A DNA stretch of 64,000 nucleotides from Olleya sediminilitoris (GTDB taxonomy: Bacteria > Bacteroidota > Bacteroidia > Flavobacteriales > Flavobacteriaceae). The stretch spans positions 1-64,000 of the forward strand of contig NZ_JAEMEF010000009.1 in assembly GCF_016785945.1 (NCBI RefSeq), read 5' to 3'. Of this stretch, positions 25,024-34,656 are shown piece after piece. The stretch's first letter is position 1, and each line of letters begins with the position of its first letter. Position numbers and translations under genes: made by a program. Under the pieces are notes generated by a model. It was not told the DNA's origin, did no database searches, and saw only the letters and a list, made by a program, of their open reading frames with translations.

Positions 25024-26919
25024 ATGAAAAAACTATTAGTAACTACTTTAGCAACAGGACTTTTATTAGTGGGTTGTAACAGTACAAAAACAACCGACAA
25101 ATTGGCGTCACAAACTCCAATTGCAACATCCATTGACTTATCTAAAGTCGTTAATGATAAAGCTCCTGTAACCATTAATCCAGGACGTTTTACAACACAA
25201 ACTGTAAATTACAGATTACCAAGGGTTGTACAAGGGACTTACTCTGTAAGTGATTTTGGAAAATATATTGACGATTTTAAAGCTTTTGATTATAAAGGTA
25301 ACGAGTTGCCAACTACTAAAGTAGATACTAATACGTGGACTATAGCCAATGCTACACAGTTAGATTATATTACTTATAATGCAAACGATACATTTGATCA
25401 AGAAGCTAATTCTGGTGGTGGAATAGGAGGAGAAGTACCATTTTCTCCTGCTGGAACAAATATCGAGCCTACAAACTACGTTTTAAATTTACACGGATTT
25501 ATTGGTTATTTTGATAGCCTTAAGGATAGTCAATATAGTTTAGACGTTACTGCACCAGTAGATTTTAAACGTACATCTGCATTACAAGAGACAGGTAAAA
25601 CAACCAGTGAAGATGGTAAATTAGCAACTTCAAGTTATTTTGCACCAAGATATTTTGATATTACTGATAATCCAATGTTTTATGGAGAATTAGATGTTGA
25701 AGAATTTCAAGTTGGAGATATTAAAATTGTATTAAGTGTTTACTCGCCTAACAAAGTACATACAGCAGCAAGCATTAAAGAAGTAATGGAAAAAATGATG
25801 CAAGCTCAAAAAGCATATTTAGGAGACGTTAATAGTACACCACGTTATGATATCTATTTATATTTATCTGAAGGAAAGCCAGAATCACCTAAAGGATTTG
25901 GTGCATTAGAGCATCATACGTCTACAGTTGTAGTTTTAAGTGAAGATTCTCCTTTTGAAACTTTAGCCGAAAGCATGATAGATGTTGTATCTCATGAGTT
26001 TTTTCATATTGTAACACCTTTAAGTGTACACTCTGAAGATGTACACTATTTTGATTACAACCAACCAACATTTTCTAAACATTTATGGATGTATGAAGGT
26101 GTTACTGAATATTTTGCTACTTTATTTCAAGTAGATCAAGGTTTAGTAGATAATCAAGAGTTTTATGGAGATATTTTATCCAAAATACAAACATCTGCTA
26201 ACTTAGATGATAGTATGAGTTTTACCGAAATGAGTGAAAATGTTTTGGATGAACCATATGCACCACAATATTATAACGTATACATGAAAGGAGCCTTAAT
26301 AGGTATGTGTATTGACATTATTATGCGTGAAGAAAGCAACGGTAACAGAGGTATTTTATCTTTAATGAAAGAATTATCTAATAAATACGGAAAAAACAAA
26401 CCGTTTGAAGACGATAAATTAATTGATGAAATTATCGCAATGACTTACCCAAGTGTTGGCGAATTTTTAAATACTCATGTTGTTGGAGGTACACCAATAG
26501 ACTATTCTGTTTATTTTGAAAAAGTAGGATTAAAACTAGATTCTGGTCGTGTAAAAACTAATTATATCCAAAACGATGGAGCTTTAATTTTTACTCCAAA
26601 TCGTGAAACTATGACTATTCCTTTTAGCGAAGCTGTAAAAGACAATAGCTTTTGGACAGAAAATGGAGTGTTACCAGGTGATGTTATAAAAACTGTTGAT
26701 GGAGAAGCCTTAACTATGGGTTCTGCACAAAAGATATTAACTAATATGTACATGTGGCAACCAGGTAAAGATATTAATGTGGTTTTAGATAGAGCAGGAA
26801 AAGAGGTTGTTATCAAAACTAAATTAACACAGTCTTATACAACAGGAACTAAATTAAACGAAAATCCTGAAGCAACTTCTGCTCAAAAAGCAGCAAGACA
26901 AGCTTGGTTAAAAGGCTAA
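25024..26919 (+). CDS. M61-family metallopeptidase lipoprotein with PDZ domain
   Basis: A 631-residue secreted enzyme. The signal peptide ends in a lipobox LLLVGC (Cys19). An N-terminal beta domain is followed by a gluzincin core: VSHEFFHIVTPLSVH carries the HExxH zinc motif and YEGVTEYFA the third ligand glutamate. The C-terminal part (about residues 525-605) resembles a PDZ domain (GVLPGDVIKTVDG). This matches M61 glycyl aminopeptidase-like enzymes, common in Bacteroidota. It probably trims peptides at the cell envelope. Confidence 0.92.
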   Translation: MKKLLVTTLATGLLLVGCNSTKTTDKLASQTPIATSIDLSKVVNDKAPVTINPGRFTTQTVNYRLPRVVQGTYSVSDFGKYIDDFKAFDYKGNELPTTKVDTNTWTIANATQLDYITYNANDTFDQEANSGGGIGGEVPFSPAGTNIEPTNYVLNLHGFIGYFDSLKDSQYSLDVTAPVDFKRTSALQETGKTTSEDGKLATSSYFAPRYFDITDNPMFYGELDVEEFQVGDIKIVLSVYSPNKVHTAASIKEVMEKMMQAQKAYLGDVNSTPRYDIYLYLSEGKPESPKGFGALEHHTSTVVVLSEDSPFETLAESMIDVVSHEFFHIVTPLSVHSEDVHYFDYNQPTFSKHLWMYEGVTEYFATLFQVDQGLVDNQEFYGDILSKIQTSANLDDSMSFTEMSENVLDEPYAPQYYNVYMKGALIGMCIDIIMREESNGNRGILSLMKELSNKYGKNKPFEDDKLIDEIIAMTYPSVGEFLNTHVVGGTPIDYSVYFEKVGLKLDSGRVKTNYIQNDGALIFTPNRETMTIPFSEAVKDNSFWTENGVLPGDVIKTVDGEALTMGSAQKILTNMYMWQPGKDINVVLDRAGKEVVIKTKLTQSYTTGTKLNENPEATSAQKAARQAWLKG

Positions 26920-26935
26920 ATATTTATTAAATAGT

Positions 26936-26965
26936 TTGGCACAAAAATTGAAATGTTTAATTTTA
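26936..26965 (+). promoter_or_regulatory. Candidate promoter of the DUF6799 gene (sigma-54-like or housekeeping)
   Basis: TTGGCAC (26936-26942), five A, then TTGAA (26948-26952) matches the -24/-12 layout TGGCAC-N5-TTGCA with one mismatch in the -12 GC. The same DNA can also be read as a weak housekeeping promoter, TTTG (26935-26938), 19 bases, TAATTTTA (26958-26965). Only one reading is likely to be real. Confidence 0.35.
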
Positions 26966-27024
26966 AACAATGATTTGTAGATACTTACATTTTAATTAAG
27001 ATACAAACTTAAAAAAATATTACA

Positions 27025-27348
27025 ATGAAAAACTTTATTATGATTGCTTTTGCTTTATTTTTAGGATTAAGCACAGTACAAGCACAAGACGCTAAACAAA
27101 TTGAAGATGCAAACTACGTTATACTTTTAGATAGTAAAGTATATCATTACACTGCAACAGGTGTAGAACAGTTGCGTAAAGAGTTAAAATTAAATAACGG
27201 GACTTTAGTAAAAACTGATGGAACTTATATTACAGATAAAAAAACTTTAAAACTTGAAGATGGTCAATGTTTAGGTATGAGTGGAACATTGTATAAAGAT
27301 CAAGAAACACTAAATAAAAAGCTTATTAAATACATGAAGCAATCATAG
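27025..27348 (+). CDS. Secreted DUF6799-like small protein
   Basis: A 107-residue protein with a signal peptide (about 20 residues, ending VQAQ). The mature part carries the repeat-like pattern LKLNNGTLVKTDGTYITDKKTLKLEDGQCLGMSG in short beta units, as in DUF6799 of Bacteroidota. One cysteine. Function unknown; a periplasmic or outer-membrane location is inferred. It is a single-gene transcript with its own upstream promoter candidate and terminator. Confidence 0.78.
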   Translation: MKNFIMIAFALFLGLSTVQAQDAKQIEDANYVILLDSKVYHYTATGVEQLRKELKLNNGTLVKTDGTYITDKKTLKLEDGQCLGMSGTLYKDQETLNKKLIKYMKQS

Positions 27349-27368
27349 TATATAGAATTACTTATATC

Positions 27369-27402
27369 AAAAAGCCTAATCTTTAGATTAGGCTTTTTTA
27401 TT
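27369..27402 (+). terminator. Bidirectional terminator
   Basis: AAAAAGCCTAATC, loop TTTA, GATTAGGCTTTTTT (27369-27397). The T-run overlaps the 3' end of the convergent histidine kinase gene (stop at 27398), which can use the same hairpin in the other direction. Confidence 0.85.
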
Positions 27403-28591
27403 TTTCTATAGTAAAAGTAAACGTACTTCCTTGATTTAATTGTGAGTTTAGACTTACGGTACCACCTAATTTTTTGACCAAATTTTTAACTGTAAATAAG
27501 CCAATACCTGTACCTTTTTTACCTTTAACGTCTGTTTGATTGTTGTTATTAAATAATTCAAAAACGTTTTCTTGTTGCTGTTTAGCTATACCATTACCAT
27601 TGTCTTTTACTGTAAAAGTATAGTGTTTTTGATTTTCAGTAAAACTCAAATAAACTTCAGGATTAGCTTTATTATTATATTTTAAGCCATTATCAACTAG
27701 ATTAATTAAAACTTGTGTAACAGCAGCAATATTAGTAAATATTTGGTTGCTATAAACTGTTGTTTTTAATTGGTTATCATTCAATAAAAGTATACGTTGT
27801 ACCTCTTTAAACAAATCATTTACATTTATATAATCTTTGTCTTCATTTAATAACTCGTTAGATTTATAATGAATCAATATTCCGTCAATATAATTTTTTA
27901 AAGATTGGGCTGAGTCTTCAATATAGCCTAAAAATTCAGTAGACTCTTTAGTAAGCGTATTTTCTTTTTCTTCTTTTAATAAATCAGTTAAGGATACAAT
28001 ATTAGCTAAAGGAGATTTAAGATCATGAGACACATGACTAGCAAACTTATTAAGTTCGTTGTTTCTTTCAGTTAACTCTTGTTTAGTTTGATCTAACAAC
28101 CTGTTGCTTAGCCTTAATTCGAATAAATTAATAACCTGTTTTGCAATGGTTTTTAATACTTGTTTTTGTGAGTCTGATAACTGTCTAGGTTTATGATCGT
28201 AGATACATAATGTGCCTAAAGGATAACCATTTTTGGTAATCAAGGGTACACCAGCATAAAATATTGTTTGATAAAGTTCAATAATTGGGTTGTCTTTAAA
28301 TCTTGGGTCAATTCTAGCATCTTCGACTATAAAAATGTCATCTTGTAATATGGCATGACTACAGAATGAAGTATTTCGTGGTGTTTCATTAAAATCTATT
28401 CCATAGTGAGATTTAAAAAAATTACGATCTGCGTCTAAAATGGTAATTAATGAAATTGGAACATCAAAAATTGTAGATAATAAACTAGTAATATTATCAA
28501 AATCACTTTCTGGTAAGGTGTCCACTAATTTGTAATTGTTGACTTCAGATTGTCTTTCAATTTCATTAATTGGATAATCAGGTATTATCAT
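27398..28591 (-). CDS. GAF-domain sensor histidine kinase
   Basis: A 397-residue cytoplasmic sensor kinase. The N-terminal half is a GAF domain (FCSHAILQDDIFIVEDARID, GYPLGTLCIYD). After a short coiled coil comes the H-box SHVSHDLKSPLANIVSLTD, the N-box LVDNGLKYNNKA, and G-boxes VKDNGNGI and GTGIGLFTVKNLVKKLGG. No membrane helix and no receiver domain; no response regulator gene is adjacent, so the partner is unknown. This kinase type is common in Flavobacteriaceae. The signal may be a small ligand or redox state. Confidence 0.9.
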   Translation of the reverse strand: MIIPDYPINEIERQSEVNNYKLVDTLPESDFDNITSLLSTIFDVPISLITILDADRNFFKSHYGIDFNETPRNTSFCSHAILQDDIFIVEDARIDPRFKDNPIIELYQTIFYAGVPLITKNGYPLGTLCIYDHKPRQLSDSQKQVLKTIAKQVINLFELRLSNRLLDQTKQELTERNNELNKFASHVSHDLKSPLANIVSLTDLLKEEKENTLTKESTEFLGYIEDSAQSLKNYIDGILIHYKSNELLNEDKDYINVNDLFKEVQRILLLNDNQLKTTVYSNQIFTNIAAVTQVLINLVDNGLKYNNKANPEVYLSFTENQKHYTFTVKDNGNGIAKQQQENVFELFNNNNQTDVKGKKGTGIGLFTVKNLVKKLGGTVSLNSQLNQGSTFTFTIEK

Positions 28592-28648
28592 TTGATCGTA
28601 TTATTTTATAATAGTTACGTATACACTTAATAAGTTGGATTTAAGATA

Positions 28649-29413
28649 CTAAAATTTTTCAAAGACACCTAAACCAAATAAGGCAAAATCATATTTAACT
28701 GGATCATTTACATCTAGTTGCCTTAAACTATTGTCTAATTGGGTTAAAGCTTTTCCATCATTTTGTATTCTGTCTAACAATCCTAGTTTACGTGCCACAT
28801 TTCCAGAATGTACATCTAAAGGACAGGATAATTGAGCAGGAGAGAGGCTGTCCCAAAGCCCTAAATCTACTTTAGTGGTATTGGGTCTTACCATCCAACG
28901 TAAAAACATGTTAATGCGTTTTGCTGCACTATTTTTAAGAGGATCACTAATGTGTTTTTGGGTACGTGGTAAGTGTTCTATTTCAAAAAAAGTGTGTTTA
29001 AATTGATGGATAGATTGTTGCAAACTGTTTGATGTTGCATGTTTAGCAAAAACAGCTTCTAAACCATTATGGTTAGTGTAAATATGTTGTAAGCCTTTAA
29101 TAAAGGTTATAAAATCTGCACCATTAAAAGTACGATGTACAAAGGTTTCAAGTTTTTCTAAATCAGATTCTTGATGATTCATCACAAAATCAAATGGAGA
29201 TTGCTCTAATAAATCCATCATTTTATGACAATTATTTATAATGCTTTTACGGTTTCCCCAAGATATAGTTGCGCTTAAAAAACCTGCAATTTCTATATCT
29301 TCTTTTTTAGTGAATAAATGCGGAATTTGTATTGGATCACTATCAATAAATTGTGGCGTATTATATTGTTCTACTTTACTATCAAGAAACTCTTTAAGGT
29401 CTTGCTGTGTCAT
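28649..29413 (-). CDS. TIGR02757 family protein (DUF2400)
   Basis: A 254-residue all-alpha protein matching the conserved Bacteroidota family TIGR02757. Characteristic stretches are FLSATISWGNRKSIINNC, RTFNGADFITFIKGL, RINMFLRWMVRP and CPLDVHSGNVARKLGL. The last, with an HhH-like region and conserved D and H, recalls DNA glycosylase folds, but no function is established to my knowledge. It lies in a minus-strand run upstream of the kinase gene. Confidence 0.88.
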   Translation of the reverse strand: MTQQDLKEFLDSKVEQYNTPQFIDSDPIQIPHLFTKKEDIEIAGFLSATISWGNRKSIINNCHKMMDLLEQSPFDFVMNHQESDLEKLETFVHRTFNGADFITFIKGLQHIYTNHNGLEAVFAKHATSNSLQQSIHQFKHTFFEIEHLPRTQKHISDPLKNSAAKRINMFLRWMVRPNTTKVDLGLWDSLSPAQLSCPLDVHSGNVARKLGLLDRIQNDGKALTQLDNSLRQLDVNDPVKYDFALFGLGVFEKF

Positions 29414-29424
29414 TTATTAATTGG

Positions 29425-29988
29425 TTACTGAATGATAAATGTATTTGAAGTTGTTGTAAAGATATTGCTATTTGAAGTTTCTATAGTTAATGTTAGCTTA
29501 AATTCTGTTTGTGACGGAATTGTTTCGTTAAAAATGAATAAGACATCATCTGGAGATTTTTGATGATTCATATTTGTTTCAGATGGATTGTAAAATTCTA
29601 CTATATCCATAGTGTTTTCAATATCATAATATGAAAAACTCATTATTTGATTTAAGCTTTCTCCAGCTGCTATACCATTAATTTCAGTATTTGCTGTAAT
29701 GTTTAGATTTGTTATTTGAGATTCATAAACATAAATATTATCAGGACAAGTTGTGGCTAATGCTGAATTAATATTAGTATTGGAAAACATAGATATATCC
29801 TCTAAATCATAGATTAAATTTAAATATAATACAAAGTCTTCAGTAGTTGTAACTTGTGAGTTGTCTGTTAAATTAACAATTTCAATAGATTGTAAATTAA
29901 CTAGATAGGTTTTTTCTTTACAACAAGAGAATAGAAGGCATTGAATAGCTAGAAAGCATCCATAAACATACATTGATTTTTTTATCAT
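29425..29988 (-). CDS. Putative lipoprotein, function unknown
   Basis: A 187-residue protein. The N-terminus (SMYVYGCFLAIQCLLFSC) ends in a lipobox with Cys22 or Cys23, so it should be a lipoprotein. The mature part is rich in T, N and S with beta character (FTTTSNTFIIQ at the end) and has no motif I recognise. It starts 12 bases upstream of the TIGR02757 gene on the same strand. Confidence 0.68.
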   Translation of the reverse strand: MIKKSMYVYGCFLAIQCLLFSCCKEKTYLVNLQSIEIVNLTDNSQVTTTEDFVLYLNLIYDLEDISMFSNTNINSALATTCPDNIYVYESQITNLNITANTEINGIAAGESLNQIMSFSYYDIENTMDIVEFYNPSETNMNHQKSPDDVLFIFNETIPSQTEFKLTLTIETSNSNIFTTTSNTFIIQ

Positions 29989-30045
29989 AAAATTGTTTTT
30001 TACAAGATGCTAAAAGATGTATTTAGTTGCGTTTAAAAGTGTTAA

Positions 30046-30591
30046 TTATTCTAATAATAATACAGCTGGAATAATTAAAATACCATTGTAACACGCGTGT
30101 AAAAGCATAGAGTATGTTAATCCTAATCTTACGCGTATGTAACCAAATACTAGACCTATAACTATTTGTGGAGCTACTAATAATGGTGAAAGTAACAATA
30201 TTTGTGATGTTATTTCAAAATTAAAAATGTGTACATATCCAAACAGAATAGCCATTAGGTAAAACGCTATTTTAAAATACTTTGTACTAAATAAGGTTAG
30301 AGGACCTCTAAATATTAATTCTTCAATCACAGGAGCCATAATTACAGCAGTAAAAATTATAGTAAAAGGAGTTTCTTCCTCCATTAATTTATTAATCGCA
30401 TGACTATCTTGACTGTATAAACCCAAACTTTCAAGTGCACCAATAAACAATCCAAATCCTAAGCCTAATAAAATACATATTGGAATTGCTGTAAAAACAA
30501 TGATTAATTTTTGGGACGTTGTAACGTGTTTTAATTGTTTTAAACGCGGATTTTTAACATAGTTTAGTATGGAGTTAAATAATAGCTTCAT
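30046..30591 (-). CDS. CPBP-family intramembrane glutamic endopeptidase
   Basis: A 181-residue membrane protein with about five helices. The ABI/CPBP catalytic motifs are all there: APVIEELIFRG (EExxxR), FGYVHIF (FxxxH) and HACYNG (HxxxN). The family cleaves membrane substrates such as prenylated proteins or bacteriocin-linked peptides; substrate here unknown. It begins two bases after the LolD-like ATPase stop, so the two are co-transcribed. Confidence 0.9.
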   Translation of the reverse strand: MKLLFNSILNYVKNPRLKQLKHVTTSQKLIIVFTAIPICILLGLGFGLFIGALESLGLYSQDSHAINKLMEEETPFTIIFTAVIMAPVIEELIFRGPLTLFSTKYFKIAFYLMAILFGYVHIFNFEITSQILLLSPLLVAPQIVIGLVFGYIRVRLGLTYSMLLHACYNGILIIPAVLLLE

Positions 30592-30593
30592 AG

Positions 30594-31253
30594 TTATATA
30601 ATGTTTCCGTCTACCATAGTTAATTTACGATCTGCTAAATTTGCTAAAGTTTTATTGTGTGTAACAATAACAAAGGTTTGTCCAAACTGGTCACGTAATT
30701 TAAAAAATAGGTTATGTAAATTTTCAGCACTTTCGCTATCTAAATTTCCAGAAGGTTCATCTGCAAAAATCAGTTCTGGATTATTCACTAAGGCTCTAGC
30801 TACAGCAACACGTTGTTGCTCTCCACCAGACAACTCGCTTGGTTTATGATTATAACGGTGTGATAAGCCTAGAAAATCAAGCAATTCTTTAGCTCTATTT
30901 TCAGCTTCGTTTTTATTAGTCCCTTTAATATAAGCTGGAATACAGACGTTTTCAACAGCGGTAAACTCTGGCAATAATTGATGAAACTGAAATATAAATC
31001 CTATATGATGATTTCTAAATTGTGCTAATTGTTTTTCGGTTAAACCAGTAATATCTTTACCGTTAATTTCTAGCTGACTTTCTTTTTTATTTTCAATAAA
31101 ATCTAAAGTTCCTAAAATTTGTAATAAAGTTGTTTTTCCTGCTCCAGAAGCTCCTACAACACTTACAATTTCGCCTTTTTTGATATGAACATCAACACCT
31201 TTTAGTACGTGTAAATCTCCATAATATTTATGTATATTTTTTGCTTTAATCAT
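30594..31253 (-). CDS. ABC transporter ATP-binding protein, LolD-like
   Basis: A 219-residue ATPase: Walker [10 protein letters not shown], signature [16 protein letters not shown], Walker [13 protein letters not shown] and the H-loop VTHN. It clearly belongs to the LolD/MacB/FtsE class that drives export or release of lipoproteins and similar substrates. No permease gene is adjacent (the neighbours are a CPBP protease and DUF5916), so the LolC/E-type partner must be encoded elsewhere. In Bacteroidota such an orphan ATPase is common and is usually annotated as lipoprotein release. Confidence 0.9.
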   Translation of the reverse strand: MIKAKNIHKYYGDLHVLKGVDVHIKKGEIVSVVGASGAGKTTLLQILGTLDFIENKKESQLEINGKDITGLTEKQLAQFRNHHIGFIFQFHQLLPEFTAVENVCIPAYIKGTNKNEAENRAKELLDFLGLSHRYNHKPSELSGGEQQRVAVARALVNNPELIFADEPSGNLDSESAENLHNLFFKLRDQFGQTFVIVTHNKTLANLADRKLTMVDGNII

Positions 31254-31312
31254 AGTTATTTATAAAGAACGGAAATTACTACTTTATAAATTATTAGACA
31301 ACAAATAATGGC

Positions 31313-33766
31313 TTAGCTTTGTTTTTTTAAGACGTTTTTAATATCGTTATAGTCAACAAAATAGACTAACCTTAATGAAACAGTGTTGCGTTGTTCTTGT
31401 TTAAATAAGTCTGATGTACTTTCAAACAAGTTAGCTTCAGAGTCGTTAGATAAGTTGAAAATCTGATTACGATATAAAGCTGTTAGTTGACTTCCAGGTG
31501 CAAATTGCCATGTGTAGCTCAAGTCTAAATTCCAAGTATTAAAATTAATGTCTGGATCGTAATCTGGATCACTATTTATAGTGTTTTTAGTGTAAATAGA
31601 AGACCGTTCTAGACGTCCATTATCCTGTAAAATATACATATCGTTATCATAAGTTACAGTACTTAAATAGTTTCTAAAACTTAAGGTTAAAGCATTAAAC
31701 GAGTTGAAGTTGTAACTACCAGAAATACTTGCTGTCATGTCTACGCGATCACGTTGACCAAAAATAATCCTATCGTCAATATCTTGACCATTTACATAAC
31801 CTCTGTCTGCTGTATAGTTGTCATAGTCAAAACCTAATACCATTAAAAACTTATCGTTAAATTTAAATCTTGGATTTAAACCAAACCAAATATTGTTAAA
31901 ATTTTTGCGTGTGTCATTAAATAAACGTCCATAACCAAGATTAGCATCTAGAGCAAAAAACAAGTTGTAATTACTGGATATCCATGCGTTAGATTGTGCA
32001 TAGTTTTCGGTAATAAAATAACTATTAAAGCCATTTCTAGGTTCAAAATAGTCATATTGTTTACCAAAATTAAAATTACCATTTATACCTAGATTGTGTA
32101 ATGTTTTAGTTTGACCATTAAAGTTAAAACCAGTATTAGCACCTGTAAATGTATTTGGATTAGCCAGTTGGTTATAATTTATCCAAGTACCAAAATAAGT
32201 ATTGTTAAAGGTTTTTCCTGGCTCAAAGGTACGATAGCTAACTTCTGCATTAAAATTGCTGTAATTATTTCTAAATAATATACCAAGGTCATTAATATCA
32301 TAGTTTTCATCAGCATAATCATAAGTCGCGCTATAACGTAAATTACCACTATTTTTTCCTAATCCAACTCTTGCTGTATAGCCATTATCTTTTGATGCTA
32401 CATCATTAAAGGTGCTCATTTTAACTTCTGCAATTGCTCCGTAAGTGTTTTGCTTGTTAACTAAATCTAATAATAATCCTGTTACATTAGCGTCTCTAAA
32501 ATCACCATCTCTAGTTACATTAGTATTAATTAAGGTTACAGCAGAGTTTTTATTAAATTGTTGGTCTAAAACCATGATATTGTAATTGGCTAATGGCTCA
32601 ATCACTTGGCTACGTTTTTGACCAGTTTCTGTATTAGTGATGTCTACTGTTGTTTTTTCTGTAATAGCATTAAAAAAACCAATACCTAAACCTTGCTTTG
32701 TACGACCAGAAACTTTTACAGCATTTAATAGTTGAACTTTTTCAGGAAACTCTTCAAAAGTTTCATTGTCTTGAAGATTTAATCTTCCTGAAGCACGATC
32801 TCCAATGCGTCTAGAGTAAAATAAGTTTCCTTTGCTAAAAAGGTCAACACCTTCAGTAAAAAATTGACGTTGTTCAGAAAATTGTTGTTCAAAAGGACCA
32901 AGGTTTAATTGTACATCATCAAAACCTGCTTGACTAAAGTCAGGTATTAATGTAGCATCTAAAGTTAAGTTTTCGGTTAAACCGTACTTAATATCCATTC
33001 CTGCAGCAAAATCGCTTTCGGTTTCACCATCAAAAGTACTAACTAATCCAGAAGCATATGGAAAAAAGCTTAATCTTGTAGGAGGACTAATGTTTTTAAT
33101 CCCTTTTAATTCAGCGTTATAAAGTCCTGCATTACCTTTGGTAACATCAATTGGACTCCAAGTCATTTGTTCTCTAGTTTTACGATAATGTCTATGAAAC
33201 TGAATTCCCCAAGTTGGATCTTCTTGTTGCGTAAAACGCAAAGCACGATATGGTATTTTAATTTCGACAATCCAACCGTCATCAACCATTTTGACACTAC
33301 TTTCCCAAACTGCATTCCATCCAAAGTCTTCACCATAATTTGGGCTTTCAACAGCATCAGCTTGTGTACCAGAGCTAAAAACGAAAAATTCGGTATTATT
33401 TTGTGCATCATTATTTGGATTAAATATCAATCCAAAAAAATCAGCTTGACCAAAATTATCACGCTGTGTAAATTGGCGCATGATGTCTTCTTTTACATCA
33501 TAACAATATGCAGCAACGTAGATCCCAGAATCGTCATATGTCATTTTAACAGATGTTCTTTTATTGTCTGGAGCAACATCACCAACATCAGGTTTAAACT
33601 CGGTAAAATTTGTTGCAATTTGTGCATCATTCCAAGCCTTGTCATCTAAAACTCCATCTATTTTAGGAGGATGGTCTGTGCGTTTAATTTGATACGTTGG
33701 TTTAACTTGTGCTAACGTTTGTAGTGATACAAAAATGACTGATAGTAAAGTGAAAAAAGATTTCAT
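31313..33766 (-). CDS. DUF5916 protein: CBM9-like domain plus outer-membrane barrel
   Basis: An 817-residue protein with a signal peptide. The N-terminal domain (YQIKRTDHPPKIDGVLDDKAW, GIYVAAYCYD) resembles carbohydrate-binding family 9 domains, followed by a long DUF5916 region with a beta-barrel-like C-terminal half. The C-terminus ends NDIKNVLKKQS rather than with an aromatic residue. It is a frequent Bacteroidota outer-membrane protein whose function is not known. A divergent promoter region separates it from msrA; a minus-strand -7 element lies at 33836-33843. Confidence 0.88.
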   Translation of the reverse strand: MKSFFTLLSVIFVSLQTLAQVKPTYQIKRTDHPPKIDGVLDDKAWNDAQIATNFTEFKPDVGDVAPDNKRTSVKMTYDDSGIYVAAYCYDVKEDIMRQFTQRDNFGQADFFGLIFNPNNDAQNNTEFFVFSSGTQADAVESPNYGEDFGWNAVWESSVKMVDDGWIVEIKIPYRALRFTQQEDPTWGIQFHRHYRKTREQMTWSPIDVTKGNAGLYNAELKGIKNISPPTRLSFFPYASGLVSTFDGETESDFAAGMDIKYGLTENLTLDATLIPDFSQAGFDDVQLNLGPFEQQFSEQRQFFTEGVDLFSKGNLFYSRRIGDRASGRLNLQDNETFEEFPEKVQLLNAVKVSGRTKQGLGIGFFNAITEKTTVDITNTETGQKRSQVIEPLANYNIMVLDQQFNKNSAVTLINTNVTRDGDFRDANVTGLLLDLVNKQNTYGAIAEVKMSTFNDVASKDNGYTARVGLGKNSGNLRYSATYDYADENYDINDLGILFRNNYSNFNAEVSYRTFEPGKTFNNTYFGTWINYNQLANPNTFTGANTGFNFNGQTKTLHNLGINGNFNFGKQYDYFEPRNGFNSYFITENYAQSNAWISSNYNLFFALDANLGYGRLFNDTRKNFNNIWFGLNPRFKFNDKFLMVLGFDYDNYTADRGYVNGQDIDDRIIFGQRDRVDMTASISGSYNFNSFNALTLSFRNYLSTVTYDNDMYILQDNGRLERSSIYTKNTINSDPDYDPDINFNTWNLDLSYTWQFAPGSQLTALYRNQIFNLSNDSEANLFESTSDLFKQEQRNTVSLRLVYFVDYNDIKNVLKKQS

Positions 33767-33816
33767 TTAATGTTTTGGTTGATGATTACTGAACTAAAGA
33801 CTAACTATTTTTAGCA

Positions 33817-33849
33817 TTGTTACAGTTTGATTTTGCAAAACTATATTTG
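33817..33849 (+). promoter_or_regulatory. Promoter of msrA, overlapping a minus-strand -7 element
   Basis: TTG (33817-33819), 22 bases, TATATTTG (33842-33849) on the + strand. The minus strand reads TAGTTTTG at 33836-33843, a -7 element for the DUF5916 gene. The two overlap by two bases, so the divergent genes may compete for polymerase. The msrA leader would be about 85 bases. Confidence 0.45.
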
Positions 33850-33941
33850 AACTAAAAAAAATCTCTTAATTAAACGTTAAATATTTCTTTTATCTATAGT
33901 TGAATAAATATAAGCTATGTTAAATTGGTTATTTTTATATT

Positions 33942-34496
33942 ATGAAAGAAGAAAATTTACAAACAGCAACTTTTGCAGGAGGCTGTTTTTGGTGTACCGA
34001 AGCCGTATTTTTACGCATTAAAGGTGTTAAAAAAGTAGTTTCTGGTTACACAGGAGGTACCATTAAAAATCCAGCTTACAGAGAAATTGGTACAGGTAGA
34101 ACAGGTCACGCTGAAGGCATTCAAGTTTTTTATGATGCTACAATTGTTGCCTATACAGAGCTTTTAGAGTTGTTTTTTGCCACACATGATCCTACAACTT
34201 TAAATAGGCAAGGACATGATATTGGAACGCAATATAGATCTGCAATATTTTATAGTACAGAAGATCAAAAAGATAAAGCAGAAGCTTTTATACAATTGCT
34301 AGAAGACCAAAACGTATTTAACGATCCAATTGTTACAGAAGTTACCCAATTAGGTCCTTTTTATATAGCAGAGGACGTGCATCAAACTTATTATGATAGA
34401 AATAAAGAAGCCTCTTATTGTCAGTTTGTTATTGATCCAAAAATTAATAAATTGAAACAATATTATACTGCTAAGTTAAAAGAAAACTATATTTAA
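33942..34496 (+). CDS. msrA: Peptide-methionine (S)-S-oxide reductase
   Basis: A 184-residue MsrA. The active-site motif AGGCFWCTEAVF near the N-terminus has the catalytic Cys, and GYTGGTIKNPAY, HAEGIQVFYD, FFATHDPT and GTQYRSAIFY follow in the family order. It has no signal peptide, so it repairs methionine oxidation in the cytoplasm. A single-domain enzyme; no msrB is fused or adjacent. Confidence 0.96.
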   Translation: MKEENLQTATFAGGCFWCTEAVFLRIKGVKKVVSGYTGGTIKNPAYREIGTGRTGHAEGIQVFYDATIVAYTELLELFFATHDPTTLNRQGHDIGTQYRSAIFYSTEDQKDKAEAFIQLLEDQNVFNDPIVTEVTQLGPFYIAEDVHQTYYDRNKEASYCQFVIDPKINKLKQYYTAKLKENYI

Positions 34497-34497
34497 G

Positions 34498-34656
34498 ATG
34501 CTTTACAAAAAAAATGAAGAATATAACATGTAGGTTACTGAAGATGTCAAACAGCCTTATAAAGTTATTATTGAATAGTTAGGTAAATATAGTTGACACA
34601 AAGAGTTATTAAAACACCAGAACATGCAGCAAAAGCAATGTGAGTTTTTAACTTAA
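34498..34656 (+). other. Possible decayed small ORF downstream of msrA
   Basis: In the frame of the ATG at 34498 the DNA reads MLYKKNEEYNM, stop, VTEDVKQPYKVIIE, stop, LGKYS, stop, HKELLKHQNM and on to a final stop at 34656. The segments look protein-like, with charged and hydrophobic residues interleaved, but three in-frame stops interrupt them. It could be a gene remnant or just a chance pattern. The rest of the gap to 34732 shows nothing else. Confidence 0.2.

Noticed and set aside
33167-33649. Plus-strand ORF of 160 codons antisense to the DUF5916 gene
   Set aside because: It is a shadow of a strong coding frame; no promoter or family match.
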